Below, piece by piece: positions 32,856 through 45,314 of a DNA stretch of 64,000 nt. Positions within the stretch are counted from its first letter, which is position 1. The number at the start of each line of letters is the position of its first letter. A program made the translations under genes and the position numbers. A model generated the notes under the pieces. The model saw nothing but the letters and a program-made list of their open reading frames with translations. It had not been told where the DNA came from and searched no databases. Source of the stretch: Puccinia triticina (lineage: Eukaryota > Basidiomycota > Pucciniomycetes > Pucciniales > Pucciniaceae); the NCBI RefSeq assembly GCF_026914185.1, contig NC_070565.1, positions 1,860,001 through 1,924,000 of the forward strand. Direction: 5' to 3'.

Positions 32856-34716
32856 TTAATGTGAATCACTTTCAGATCCTTCCTGCCAGCCACCGGCAGA
32901 GCCATCATAGTTTGAATCTTGATCAGTTTGGCCTTTGGCATCTTCTTGAGAAGAGCTAAGGCTAGGAGGAGTTGGGTGATTTCTGGCCGCGTGGACGTGC
33001 TCTCTATGTCGGCGACGAAATGTAGCCAGAGATTCTTCACTGTTAGAAACTGAGTGAGATCGTTCATGTTGAACACAAGGTGTTGGCGATCGTTGAAGTG
33101 GAGGGCAAGGGGCGGTTTTTTTGGCTCGATGACTAGGGTTTGGTTGTTTTGCTTGATGAACAGCCTTCGGTCGTTTGACTTGATTACCAGCGGTTGATTG
33201 TTTGCCTTGAGGACCAGGCGTCAATTCGCTACTGCTTGCATCTGAGTCAGTGTTGTTGGATTTGGTTGAAGGATTTACTTTGACAATGTCAATAAATCGG
33301 TCATCCAAGTCAATATGAAGCCGGCGGATATCGGTCGGCGTGAGGCGACGGCTTGGTGAGGAGATCTTCTCATAAGGAGTTCGTATTTCAGGGTGGAGGA
33401 CAAGGCAAAAGCCTGCCGCCGCAAGTTTCTTCTTGTTTCTCGACCAAGGCCGTTTGACCAGTATCTTCTCTGTTTTCTTGGCTATGTGAAGCCAATCGAG
33501 TTGAGCAATGTCAGCTGGGTGAAATGAGCATAAATAGATGGAATGACTACAAACCGATGAGGCGGGAAATCCGTGTTGTGACACTGATGGGTCTTGATGG
33601 GTCCTTCTCAAGTCCCTCGGCAAGCTCGGCAATCTGATCGGTGCTGTGTCCAGTCAAGTAGGACTGAAAGCGAGCTGCATAGGTGTTCAGGCCATTGATG
33701 TCGTCGGCGTACTTGCGGAATGGGGTCGCACCGTGTGTCGTTTTGACCAACTGGAAGGAATGTGGCCCTAGGTGTCTTGATACCGCAAATACAATCATAT
33801 CACAGTTTGTACTACATGCAACAGTCTTAGCCTGTCGAAGCGGGTCAGCTGCGGTGTGCATCATGCAGATATTACTAAATTGGTGACCTACCTTTTTAAG
33901 CCATTCATCAAGGAAGTTCTCTACTCGGCCTGAATTTCGACTGGCTGAGACAGAGGCTCGCATGCCCGATAGAGTCACAGCCTTTTCTTGAGGACCCGGC
34001 GACGAATCCACCTCACCATCGAGTGCCAGTTCAGATGGAGTCAACTCTTGAGTTGAAGTTGATTCCTTGCTGGTGCGAACCTTATCAAGACGTGCCGCGA
34101 GCTCCTCGTCCGGCAATGCATCCCGGAGGGCTGACACCTGAGCCATCATGCAGTTGTGCGAGACCCCTTTTCCGGCTGTGTAGGGGAAAGGGGGGACAGT
34201 TTTTCAATTATTGGACATCTCGAATGCAATTTGGAAGAAAGTGATGTTTTTTCTAACCTCCTCGGAAGATTTCTCGAGCCTCGGGTGTTTTGAGGAACAA
34301 ATTCCATTCATTCAGATCTCGAAAGGCAACTCGTGAGCCGCTGGGACTCATGGAAGGAAGTGGTTGATCAGCTTGCTGATAGCTGATGACATTACCTAAA
34401 ACCAAGCTTACAGGAAGGTGTCGACCATTGAGACAGATACACCTCGCTCAATCGCTTGTATGGCAAGTTTCATTCGTTGCTCTTCATAAAATTTAGCAAA
34501 AAACTCCCGGTCATCGTCTGACATGGCCCCCTTGGACCCCTCCTGAGCATGGGAAATAAGCTGTCCAATGGTGAGCTTCATGAGCTCGTCGTGGGATTGA
34601 GGCGCGGGGAGGGGACGCGAACCGTCTTCTTCGCGGGTCTGAATTTTCTTGCGCCGCTTTCGCGGGGCTCGATCGTTGAGTCCTACAAGGGGCAGGTCGA
34701 TCGCCAACGGGGTCAA
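32856..34716 (-). CDS. KDZ-element partner protein, unknown function
   Basis: Not recognised. Exons 34412-34716 (start unresolved), 34258-34382, 33555-34175 and 32856-33514, read leftwards, keep phase and give about 570 aa. The N-terminal part has a nuclear-localisation-like RAPRKRRKK, then MSDDDREFFAKFYEEQRMKLAIQAIERG. The middle is helical (FRDLNEWNLFLKTPEAREIF; HSFQLVKTTHGATPFRKYADDINGLNTYAARF). A later segment WSRNKKKLAAAGFCLVLHPEIRTPYEKI is followed by a disordered basic Ser/Pro/Lys tail. One intron would be only 29 nt. No ATG precedes the first exon in frame, so an upstream exon is likely, perhaps in the right inverted repeat. Its place in the element suggests a transposition helper or regulator. 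Confidence 0.6.
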
Positions 34717-34738
34717 AAGTTGAATCCATCAAGGGGCA

Positions 34739-34786
34739 GCTGAGTATTCGGAGGGCTGAGTATTCGGAGGGCTGAGTATTCGGAGG
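34739..34786 (-). repeat. Three tandem 16 bp units
   Basis: GCTGAGTATTCGGAGG is repeated three times just upstream of the partner gene's first recognisable exon. Confidence 0.9.
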
Positions 34787-35101
34787 GTAGAGAAAACAGA
34801 ATGGATCATGGAGGAGACGCAGAGGAAGGTTGGCAGTCAGAAAAGGTGATAAGCAATGTAGACCGGTGTCTAGGGCTTGAGAGAAGAGAAATGTGGTGAA
34901 CGTACAATTAGGGTGTTGTTATCGGTTTTTCTGATGGTGATTGAAGACTTTGATGATACACCGGTGGAGTGACAATGGTCATGTTATCGGTTCGCCGGGC
35001 ACTCGAGCTCAGGTTAGGCTAGGTTTACCCGCGGGACTGCGCGCAGCAGTTGACCCGGCTGGTCGAACTTGGGAAGTGTAGTACACATGTAAAGTGCTGC
35101 A

Positions 35102-35213
35102 TTGTAACGAAGCGAACCGACAAGAACCGAGATCGCCCAAGCGGCTATCCCGTAGCCCCCGCGCGGTGTCTTGGTGGACTATTGAATAGCCGTATCCCAG
35201 TCTTTTGGGGTGG
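35102..35213. repeat. Extra fragment of the KDZ terminal repeat
   Basis: About 112 bp nearly identical to the outermost part of the right terminal repeat (36124-36236), same orientation, also ending CTTTTGGGGTG. The sequence then diverges. It may be a remnant of another KDZ end inserted inside the element. Confidence 0.8.
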
Positions 35214-35817
35214 TCCAGCCGAGAGCGGGAAGCTTTGTTGAAGGAAGTCACCAGTCGATCGGATGAGTTTAATGAATGAATGAATGAATAGTAATATTGG
35301 TGTTGTCCATGTATGACAACAAGCTTGACTTGCACGAAGCCCTGCTATAATCAAGCCAGCCTCCACTCGAGAAGATCCATCTACAAGCTGCTCAAGATAT
35401 TTACACTCTGAGGGAGGAAGCAAGTCTCGACTGTTGGTGTTTTTGTTGTTGTTGTTAACACACAGCAAAACGGGGCCCTGCGCTCCAGCCGACCGGCAGG
35501 CAGGAAGACCGGTACTGGGGCTGGTCCGAGCTGGTGAGTGTGGGAGGAGCTGGTGGGTTGGACTCGGCGAGCGGAGTCGATGGTCACAAGGAAGAAGGTG
35601 AGAGACAGAGAGAAACGAAAGCAGGGGAAGATGAAGGACATGGAACGAAAAAGACCTTGATACATCTTCAGAGTGCACCCGGCGTGAGAGGACTGGATGG
35701 GTGGAGGCAGCGACGTTGGTGAAACTCGGGTGCCAATCAGAATTCGCACATCTATTTATAGCTGCAAACTGTAATAGGGGGTCTCCACCGCGCCCGCAAC
35801 AGAGGAGAAAGACGTTT

Positions 35818-36236
35818 AGTCCGGCTGCGTCTAGAGGTCCCGGTATTTAACGTCTGATACGAGGTATCTGTGCGGCGGCGTCGCCTGCTACGGTTCCGGG
35901 GGGGGAGTTGGGGTTTGCCATGACGTAACGTGGGGCCTGAGGAATCGAACCGTTGCCGGGATGAGTCTGCCTATGGTGCCGCCGTTGAGGGGTGAGAAAA
36001 GGACTTGGACGCCGGGCTTGAGCCGGTGTATGAGCCGGATTGCTCCGATCCGCTCCTGGCTGACTGGGGTTGGTCGAACTTGGTTTACATGCGCACAAGT
36101 TCACACATGTACATAAACAAGTGCACTGTAACGAAGCGAACCGACAAGAACCGAGATCGCCCAAACGGCTATCCCGTAGCCCCCGCGCGGTGTCTTGGTG
36201 GACTATTGAATAGCCGTATCCCAGTCTTTTGGGGTG
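35818..36236 (-). repeat. Right terminal inverted repeat of the KDZ element
   Basis: Inverted, nearly identical copy of the left repeat without the MITE (419 bp). The copied start codon (ATG on the minus strand at about 35922) is followed by 8 Cs where the left repeat has 9, so its frame differs. Confidence 0.92.
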
Positions 36237-36244
36237 CTGACCAC

Positions 36245-38093
36245 AAGTCCCTCCCTGTGCCGAACTTGTGGAAGTCCCTCTTCTGCGGGGGGGCGGGCAG
36301 CCCAGGTCGCGGAGCGACCCCTCCGAAGGAGGGACTTGAGTCTAAAACCGACTTATGTACAACCGCGTCACGGTTGGCCAGTTTTGGTGTAGCCGACTTT
36401 TGGACGGCTGCACCTCCTGTACATCCATCTCCCCGGAGATATAAAGTTGGGTGGGAGATAGAGGAGGATTGTGCGGATCTGCTCATCCAATTTTCAAAAT
36501 AATATTCTGAAAATTGGACCAGCAAGAATTTTTGCAAGATCACAAAAATCCAAAAATCTGCTCTTCAGGATTGAACTGAAGTTGATTCTTGGCTTCTCAA
36601 CCAGGATCCCTCCTTCACAAAATTCCTCCAAAAAATTTCAATTTACTATCTTGGGATGGCTGTCTTGTCCTCTATTGATTACATAAGGAATGGTTTGGTT
36701 TGAAGAAAAAAAAAACAAAGTCATGCTGGACTAAAAGTGGCTTGTAAAAAATCCTACACATACAATTTTTGAAAAATTCAAGATCCTTCTTGATGGGGAT
36801 GAAGACCCTCATCCTGGGCACACCCTGCCCAACTTCATTATCCACTGGGTGGTTGTGTTTAATTTATAGGATTTTTACAAAATAAAATGACCTCAAAAGC
36901 CCAACCGTGACACGCGAGCATGCGCGTTTTAGACACAAGCCTCTCCCGCACTTTGTGCGGTCGACAGAGAGGCTGTACACGCTCGTCCCTGTGCTCGCGG
37001 GGCGCGAGAACCCTCCCGCTTGCGGGAGGGACTTGTGCCTAATCCCGATATTTGGCCTGAGGCTGCCCAGCCAAACATCTAAAAATTCCTTCTAACCCCC
37101 ATATCACCGTATACCCATCGGATTTCTTCACAGCCTCTGGCACCATTAGAATCAGTTTTTCTTTCTACATATTCTGATGTGTTTAACACAACACCTACCC
37201 CCATCCCTTGAAAAAAAAATTGTTGTAAAAGCATGGCTTGCGAGGCCTTGTAAGGCTGAAACCGTGAGAAAGTGGCTGAACTTGACCTGAAAATGGCCCG
37301 GCGGGTCTGTCACATTGCTCAGAAAATGCCCTTACAAGAATGGCTGCTGAGCGGCCAGTTCTTGATGAATTTACTTGAAAAAACATGTACAAGACAGCTG
37401 AGATCAAGGGCTAGACATGGCCAACTGGGATTTGGATTGTGAGGTGATACCAAGTTGTAGGAGAGTTGTAAACACAAAATCATACATTTTCATTGAAAAA
37501 ACACGTCAGCCTCAGGCCAAATATGGGACATTAGTCCTAAGCCTCTCCTTCGGAGACGCTTCGCGCCTCCTTGGAGAGGCTTAGTTAAGCTCGCTCCCAC
37601 AGCACGAGTTACATACATATTTACAAGCTCACTTCAACACTTGCCAGTATCCCGCGTAGGATATCCAGTACATAACCCGGGATATCTGTCGAGGGACCGC
37701 GGATCAAGCCAGATATCTGAGACCCAAGGTTCCAAAACCAGCGGATATGGGCGGATACTTCTGGATCAGAAGCGGGGCTTTGGATACTTCTGGATCAGAA
37801 GCGGGGCTTTGGATACTTCTGGATCAGAAGCGGGGCTTTGGATACTTCTGGATCAGAAGCGGGGCTTTTCCGGATGCAGTGGCTCAGGGGAATAGACACA
37901 CGCACAAGATGAGAGGAAACTGGCAAATGGCCTGAATATGGAAAGGAGCTGGGGGAAAAAACCCCTACAAGAAAGAGGATGCCTTGTAAGGGTACCTCAA
38001 ACAGAAACACAAGGACAAACAACCCCTGGTTGCAGACAAGCAACCAACAGTGAAAAGATACAATACAATACAATGTGTGGGCAATACCATTAA
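36245..38093. other. Gene-free interval with small palindromic repeats
   Basis: No gene. Short GC-rich hairpins with AAGTCCCTCC/GGAGGGACTTG ends lie at about 36243-36345. A larger inverted structure spans about 36930-37600, with GGCCTGAGGCTG near 37052 matched by CAGCCTCAGGCC near 37508, and AGCCTCTCC/GGAGAGGCTTAG outside. They resemble the MULE-type MITE ends seen elsewhere, but no target duplications were found. Confidence 0.45.
37753..37868 (+). repeat. Four tandem 29 bp units
   Basis: GGATACTTCTGGATCAGAAG followed by CGGGGCTTT is repeated four times with virtually no divergence, so the expansion is recent. Confidence 0.95.
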
Positions 38094-38288
38094 GGTGTTT
38101 GAAGTTGAAATCATAAAATTTTCAATACATAAAATCATAAAATCATAAACCTTTCAAGTGATGATTTCATATGTACCATTCTAGAAATGTTGCTGTAATT
38201 TGAGTGTTTGGGTGGTACATATTTTTTTCAGTTTAGAATTTTATGATTTTATGGTGTTATGATTTTATGCGAGTCAAATTTGAACACC
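38094..38288. mobile_element. GGTGTT-ended MITE, diverged copy
   Basis: Ends GGTGTTTGAA.../...TTTGAACACC with ATCATAAAATCATAAA-type interior. It is related to the copies at 38349 and 45138, but longer and more diverged. Confidence 0.6.
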
Positions 38289-38348
38289 CTACATGTGTAG
38301 TATTTTTTCTGAGATACATAACCAAATTTATGAATTTGGGTATAGTTA

Positions 38349-38528
38349 TGGTGTTCAAAGTTGGTTTGCATAATTTTATGCATGCATAAATCATAAAATC
38401 ATAAACTCATTTTTGCAGGGGATAATATGACCGTCTGATTATGTAATACAAAATTTCCTCACCACAACATTTTTATGATTTTATGATTTATGCATGCATA
38501 AAATTATGCAAACCAACTTTGAACACCA
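38349..38528. mobile_element. Mariner-like MITE, TGGTGTTCAAAG family
   Basis: Long inverted arms TGGTGTTCAAAGTTGGTTTG... with GCATGCATAAATCATAAAAT inside. Its centre is in the opposite orientation to that of the copy at 45138. A TA dinucleotide precedes it. Confidence 0.8.
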
Positions 38529-40693
38529 GTATTGGGATCCCATACAATACCTTGTATTGTATCGGTGCTAGGAGTGGATTGTATTGGCTGTTTTGGTATT
38601 GGATTTCAGTACCAATATCCATTGGCATCATTTTTTTACACTTCAAATTCAATACAAGGGCTTTGGAAGATAGTAGGGACAGGTGTAGGGTGAAATGAAT
38701 GTGTGGTTTGAGGGGTTACACCACCGCTTGAATTTGAGCTTGGGTTGACGTGGGCCCAACGGCGCGGTTGGCAAAAGGTTGGCCCGGGTGGGTGCCAAGT
38801 TCCAACCTGCCTGCCCAGAGTTCAACCGCGGGATTGGATTGTGTCAAAGATTGGTTGGCCCCCCCTTGACCCAACCCATCCAGCACAGCGGGCGGGGCAA
38901 CTGGGTCGGATGGGTTGGCCGTGGCTAACCCAGCCAACCCATCCCGGCTCTGATCAGTGTGCCCATGGGGGAAGCTGGTTGGGCTTGACAAGAGCCCAAA
39001 CAGCTTCACAGCGGGTGGGCCAAGCCAATCATGGCTGGCGCTGAGTAGCGCGCCAACGTTGCACTCTGGTTGAGCCCGCGTTAGGCCAACCAAGAAATGA
39101 TTTTTTTCGAAAAAAAAAAAAGATATTTTCTGAGCCTCTTTCCATGTTTGGAAAAAGGCTACATAAGTGAGAAACTACAAAAAAAAAAAAAAGGATGAGT
39201 CTTGGTCCAAATCCGCAGATTTTGTCTGACAAAATTCAGAGAAATGGTCTTTATGGTATGATAAACCGCAGGGCCAATATAGAAATGTGTGGTGCCTAAT
39301 TAGTCGGCAAGGCTGGTAGCAACAATGGGTAGTTACATTACTTTACGTTATCCACGTAATTTGGGTAACATAACTTTCCTTGTGACGCGCTGCGGCGCGT
39401 TACGTTATTAGTAAAGTCGTTTTTTTGGGCCTCACGCGTAACGTAACAGGCCTCATATTTTGAGACCGTTATTGCGTTATCCAGAGGATAATGCGATAAC
39501 GGGCAAAAGTTGGCTACTTTTAGACTGAAATTCATCTGTTCTCTAGTGCTCTGGGCGCTCCAATAACGTAACTACACCACGGGGCGCCTTTATGGAAAGG
39601 CGCTACATCCCGTGGATGTTCCTGATTGAGAAGCATCCAGAGGATGCCCAGGGAACATCCAGCGGATGTTGGTGCGCTGAGCATCACTTGGACGCTTGCG
39701 GAAGCGTCCAAGTGATACTTGGCACTCAGCAATGTCAACTGGACATCAAAAAACACCGTCCAGCGGACACTCCAGATCGAGAGTGTCCAATGGACATCTT
39801 AACAGTCCTGAAAGTTGAGCATCCATCGGACACTCCATCCAAAGTGTCCGATGGACACAAAACACTCTTGGTTGAGTATCCAATGGACACCAAACAACCC
39901 TGTAACGCGGGCATCTTAGCAGGAGTGTCCCAGTTTGGTCAAGTTGTGGGGGCGCGCCCCCCGCCGTAGGAGAAGAAGGCTGCACAGAAGCCGCTGTAAA
40001 AACCTTTATTCTCGTCAGAATTCTTTGAAACCTAGATCAATCGAAAGGGAAGATCCAGGCGAGTGTTTTGAGCTTCCCGAACCGGTATAGGATTCAGCGG
40101 AAGTTGTCTTTCGCAAGAAGAAAGGAAAACAACCAGTATAAAACCTGCGCTTCTCCACAAAAATTATCTGCAACCACAACCAATCGAAAGATGAGATCTA
40201 GGCGGTTAATTTGAGCTAATAATAATTGGATAATGTTGAGGGGAAGGTGTATTTTTCAGGGTTTGAAGTTTGGTCAAGTGACTATTGGAGGCGCGCGCGT
40301 TGCTGTTAGAACAAAAGGCTGGAAATAAAGCGCTGTAAAAACTGCGCTGCTCCACGGAAGCCTATAAAAATTGCATCATTCGAAAGAAGAGATTTGCGCG
40401 CTTCTTTTGAGAAACTAAAATATAGATAAAGTTCAGTGGAACTGGGCCTCCGTGAGGTATGAAATTGATAATGTGGGTGAGTTGAAAAAAAGCAACCATC
40501 AGCCCCCCCCCCACCCATTCAATAGTTTTTGTTATGTAATTATTCTTATTTAATGTTATGTTATGTTTTGGAGCAAAAAATCAGCACCTAGTCAAGCCTC
40601 TAATAAAACTGCACGCATCTTTGTCGACACAAATTATGAGCAGCATTATAACTAAAAGGAAAAATAGGAAGAACAATATCACATTGGTTAAAG
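38529..40693. other. Gene-free repeat interval
   Basis: A GC-rich block of GTTGGCCC/GGGCCAACC motifs (about 38735-39090) has internal inverted symmetry. A second block (39320-39960) starts CAACAATGGGTAGTTACATT and is rich in GTAACGTAAC and in GGATGTTC/GTCCGATGGAC words like those at 49431 and 51150. No gene is supported. Confidence 0.5.
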
Positions 40694-43600
40694 CTAAATA
40701 GGATCATCAACATCATTTTCATCTTCTCCCCCCACATTATTTTTCTCAAATTCAAAGTGATGTAGACCCCAGTTTTCTAAGCCATCTAAAACACACTGAA
40801 CCATGTCTTGATTGGAAATCTGGGGCAAATCAGTTTGAGAAATTTGATGATGCTGAAAAGGGTCATGAAATGATGCGGTGTTGATCACAAAGTGTCTGTT
40901 GTCGGTGTGTTCAACTTGAGCGGTTTTGATTTCCGTTTCTTGGCGCTCTATTTGTGCTGGTTGGGTATTCTTGATTGGGCAGTTTCCTCGTTTGCAATTA
41001 TGCTGAACATTGATGCAAGCTTGCACATCCTGGGAAAAAAGTATAAAAGTGAGTTGTTTGATACAACCTCATTATTCAACATCCCAGTACTCACTCTGAC
41101 ATTGAAATACTGCTTAGTCTTTGTCCGGCATATTTCCCGCATCGAATAAAGCTCATTGATTCCCATCAGCTTGAAATGATTAAAATGGATGTAGAACTTT
41201 GACCTCGCAGTTGAATATTGTTCCCACAATGATTCAACTGATCCAAAAAGTAATTTTGAGCCATGTTGCGGAATCTGTAACAATCAGGTGGATCAATACA
41301 TGATGGTAAATGGTTAAAATGCAAAATTAATTCCCAAAAATATAAAAGTGACTCACCACAATAAAACATCCTCTCTGCAACATTTCATGTTGTTTTATTT
41401 GAACTTGGTGAACCTGTCGGATTCTGTTGCTTGAGCAGTGTTTGATTAACTGTTGAGGTACTTCAAGCAGGTCTTCTTTAGGAACTTTGGTGTTTTTCGC
41501 AAAAGGATACTGCTGGGGCGGGAGCGGATTTGCAGTGGAGAAGCTGTAACCCAAAGACTTGCGGATGACATCATTGTTTTGGAAAATCTGGAGTACTTCT
41601 TGAGCGGCTGTTGAATAGGTCTGAGTTGAATGATCATACATATAAACGCCGGAGAGAAGAAACCACAGTACGTAATAATTATCAAAAGTGATGGCAATAT
41701 CTCGTCCTGGGCTTTGTCTGTTTGAGTGGATTGATGCGTTTCGTAATACACCATTGAAAGATTCAAACTTTTCAGTGGAAAAAAGAGTTGCTGGTCCAAA
41801 TCAAAGAATTGATTCGGGAAGATGAAGAAGGTGGTGGAATTTTGGTTTGTTGACCCATTGCGCAGTAGTTTTGATGGCATGATAAATGAAATTCCTGATG
41901 TAAGCCTTCAGATGCTTTTGGTATTTGTCCATGTTATTGATTTTTGTAACAAAAATAAATGGCACAAGTTGACAGAGTGCCGTCCAGATTTCTTTGCGCG
42001 CAGGAGTCAGAAAATCAAAAAAAATAAAAGGAGCGGCTTGAACAAGAATCTTAAATTCTTTTCCGACTAGACTTTTGATGTGAGTGACAAACAATTTTCC
42101 GTTGATGGGTGGAATGTTCAAGCCTAGAGTGTTGAATGATTGGAGCCGCGCCGCCAGTTCAGATTTTTGATTGGGTTTCATATTTTTTCCGGAAAGTACA
42201 TCCCTCGCCAGGTACTTGACAAATCCAAGAAGAGCAACATGGAGTACTTCAACTGGAGTATCCTTAACACCATCAAAGCCTGAAAAATAAGTTCACAGAG
42301 GTAAGTGTTGAGGTGGACCAGGCTAAGAGAGGACTGAAAGTCACAGACGCTGGGTCTTGTGACAGTGACTGGACACAAAGATAAAGTGGTTCTGATTCAG
42401 TGAGGAGAGCGCCTTGGATCTGAGGCACCATAGACTAAATACAATGTGTAGTTTGGATAGAAGCATACACTAAGTATAAGGATCTCAACAGTAAGTGTGG
42501 GGTTTTTCAGTGAAAAGCACAAAGCCCAAATGGCAGTAGGAAGGGAGATCACTGCAGACAAACCTTCAAGCGCCAAAATGGAATTAAACAATCTCTCTGG
42601 TTGATTTTCTTCCAGATTTTCCATCAGTTCTCTAATTCGCACATTGTTCTTGGATTCTTCCACAAACCGGTTGTTGAGTGAGTCAGTGAGGCCCCATTCG
42701 CGCTTCTTTCGAATAAACTCGGCGTGACTTTTCTCAATTGCAGAACAGTACAATTCGTAGGTCCTTTCTTGCGTGAGACGCCAAGTCCGTTCATTTCCTG
42801 TGGCCTAAAATCGCCACAAAGACACATCAGAAAAATATTTTAGATACATAAATAAATCTCCGCAAAAAGGTAAACTTGCCTCAGATCCATCAGGATTAAT
42901 CCGCAAGAATTGTTGAACATAATCCAATGTTTTCCGCTGATCCTTTCCTTCGGCGTGTAAGGTGCACATTCGACAAGGATTCAACAAGCTTCCAGGATTT
43001 GGTGTGTTGGTGATCTCGGCATGCATCGGAGAGTCGCCCAAAAAAGAAAAGACCAGTCCAGTCACCAAAACTTCCTGCATGATATGTGAATCGAATGCCA
43101 CAAAACCGTCTTTTGTAATTTCACTATAAACTAGAGGCTAAGGCGGCTGCGCCGCTGCGGGGTAAAGTCCTGCTACCATCTATCTTGCTCATTTTCTCAT
43201 AACCATTTGCACCCAAATCACACACAGGTTACGCCTTACAGAGAAGCATCCCAATCTCTGTTCATGACACATCATGAACTCCAAACCAAAACCATGTGAA
43301 TTTAATCAAATTCTCATTTCATGCAACCTTCAATGCCGCCAAACCCCTCCAATATTCATAGTCTTCCCCGCAAACATGCTACACCTGGAGTATAATTTAT
43401 TCAATTCTTTACTTGATTCTTTTAAAAATTGAGGCCTCTGACTGAAATCCTGAATTTTTTTAAAAAAAGCTCTAGGACTCTTGAAATCAACTTTTGTATT
43501 GTAATTAACTAATTGAAAAATGTCTTCAACCTGAAACCAGCTTACAAATTCATACATCATCATCTGAGAGGTCAGGATGATGATGATGTCTATCTGACAG

Positions 43601-43709
43601 AAATCATTGCAAACAATGTACTTCTTAACGCCAGCGTCAAACAAAAAGGTACATACACACAAAAATTGGGCGGATTTCTTCACCTAGCTCTAGACCTATG
43701 CACATCAAA

Positions 43710-44345
43710 ACCTATATGCACGAATGGGCTCGACTGGGTCTGGCATTGTGTAGAAGGGTCGGATCACCAACAAAAACTTATTGATTATGTAATAATCTGA
43801 TGTTTGGAAGAGATGATCAACATTATATTTCGGTAGCTGGTGGATATTTGGATTGACCGATCTGGAGTCAATCATGTTGTTGATGAGGATCTGGACTGCC
43901 TCAGTGTGGGACAAGCGGAGGGTGGTTGCGAGGAAGCAGAAGTCGTCTAGGTGGTGCTGGGACTTGATCGTCTGGATCTCGGGGCCCGACAAGGACCGAA
44001 GGCCCTTGAAGATGGACAGCCAGAGTTGGTCGAGCAGGTCAACGGCCTTGTGGTAGTATGGCTATCTCAAGGTCAAGGCCAATGAATTCGCCTACACACA
44101 CATATTTATAAATTTAGACCAGTCTCGCAGAGTAAATATACCAGAAGGAAAGGGGAGGTGGTCTCAACTCATGTGGCAAGAGGTGCTTGAGTTCTCTGCC
44201 TGGAACACTGGTCCAATCTTGTAGACGCGCTCGAAGTCGGCAGCAATGGCCATCTGCTTGGCCAGCTTGGGCGCGCTCGCGCCAGAATCTGTTGCCACTC
44301 CAGTTCTCCTGTGATTAGCATTGGTCGCAGCGCCAAAGATAGAAT
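43710..44345 (-). pseudogene. Fragment of cytosolic aspartyl-tRNA synthetase
   Basis: The piece about 44169-44345 reads [26 protein letters not shown], which is motif 2 of the class II AspRS core. After an intron that still splices (44092-44168), EFIGLDLEIAI follows; then a frame change, HKAVDLLDQLWLSIFKG, TTLRLSHTEAVQIL and VIRPFYTMPDP, the AspRS landmark. Motif 2 has Gln where the ATP-binding Arg of FRxE should be. The anticodon-binding N-terminus and motif 3 are missing. A retained intron indicates a DNA-level copy, not a retrocopy. It lies in the insertion that splits the Tnp2 transposase, on the same strand. Confidence 0.85.
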
Positions 44346-45137
44346 TTGAATGATTCATCAACCACAAATTGGCCGCCTGTTTTCTCGGTGCGTTTTTATG
44401 GACCCATTTGATTAAAACTGGCTATGTATGAGGGAGAGGGGCAAGAGGCTGATGGTGCAATCGTTGAAGAAGCCTGCTTATTATGTCCCCGGGGATGCAG
44501 GCGATGCAGGCCAAGGCCGGGCAAGCCAACAGAGATTGAGATATAGAAGTGACGACGGCGCCCAGGGTTAGTGAGGATCTAGCCGTGTCTCCACTTCGAA
44601 ATCCAAGGAGGATGGAAATCGTGTGCGGCCTGCGCCTATCGACAGTCACTTGGAGGACGGATTAAGAGGAAGCTTAGTTCAAGGCGTGCGCTTTTGGGCG
44701 ACGGGGGTGGCAGTATTGCGGGACGTACAGATTTGGTTGTGGTGATCTCACCAAAGTCTTTGCGGTGTGGCTGAGATTGTTGGGAAGGGCAAGGTTGTCA
44801 GGGGTTGTAGCACAAAAAGTGTCCGAGGTGGTGTCGAGTATATAAGAAACTGACCACTGGTGATATTGATCCCCCAGCCAAGTGCTTCACTCGGCTCTCC
44901 CCCCTCCGCTGTCGCACTTGCTCAGTTTGAGGGGTTTATATACTTGGTGGCCCCCCTTTGCATAATGCCTTAACTGCGCGCGCTGGGGGTCATCCTTGTT
45001 TTGTCTTTTAAACCTGCTAGACAGGAAGGGACAATTCACATTTTATAGGGGGAACCCTTGATCCTGAATTCTATGTTTTGCTGTCTTTAATAAACTTGGA
45101 TAAAAATAAAACTGGGATCAAAAGAGAACAGTAATTA

Positions 45138-45314
45138 TGGTGTTCAAAGTTGGTTTGCATAATTTTATGCATGCATAAATCATAAAATCATAAAAATATT
45201 TTGGTGAGGAAATTTTGTATCACATAATCAGACAGTCATATCCCCTGCAAAAAAGATTTTATGATTTTATGATTTATGCATGCATAAAATTATGCAAACC
45301 AACTTTGAACACCA
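45138..45314. mobile_element. Mariner-like MITE, TGGTGTTCAAAG family, TA target
   Basis: Inverted arms TGGTGTTCAAAGTTGG... are flanked by TA on both sides (45136-45137 and 45315-45316). It sits directly behind a Tnp2 transposase exon, in what was probably an intron. Confidence 0.85.

Larger units (their letters stand above)
26064..36236. mobile_element. KDZ (Kyakuja-Dileera-Zisupton) transposon, complete
   Basis: Ends CACCCCAAAAGACTGGGATA and its inverse are flanked by an 8 bp TSD CTGACCAC (26056-26063 and 36237-36244). Inverted repeats of about 417 bp extend to 27350 on the left and from 35818 on the right. The left repeat carries a nested MITE. Net length is about 9.3 kb. It encodes the transposase (+) and a partner gene (-), both transcribed inwards. 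KDZ elements are known to make 8 bp duplications. Confidence 0.93.

Noticed and set aside
32856..34716. A TET/JBP dioxygenase travelling with the KDZ element
   Set aside because: No HxD iron-binding motif or matching arginine motif is visible in the spliced frame.
35381..35749. Minus-strand frame of 122 codons beside the right KDZ repeat
   Set aside because: Its composition follows CT-rich non-coding DNA and it shows no domain. It may be leader sequence of the partner gene.
37753..37868. CRISPR-like array
   Set aside because: Units are head-to-tail with no spacers, and the organism is a eukaryote.
43710..44345. A functional aspartyl-tRNA synthetase gene
   Set aside because: It lacks the anticodon-binding domain and motif 3, has a frame change, and the motif 2 arginine is replaced.
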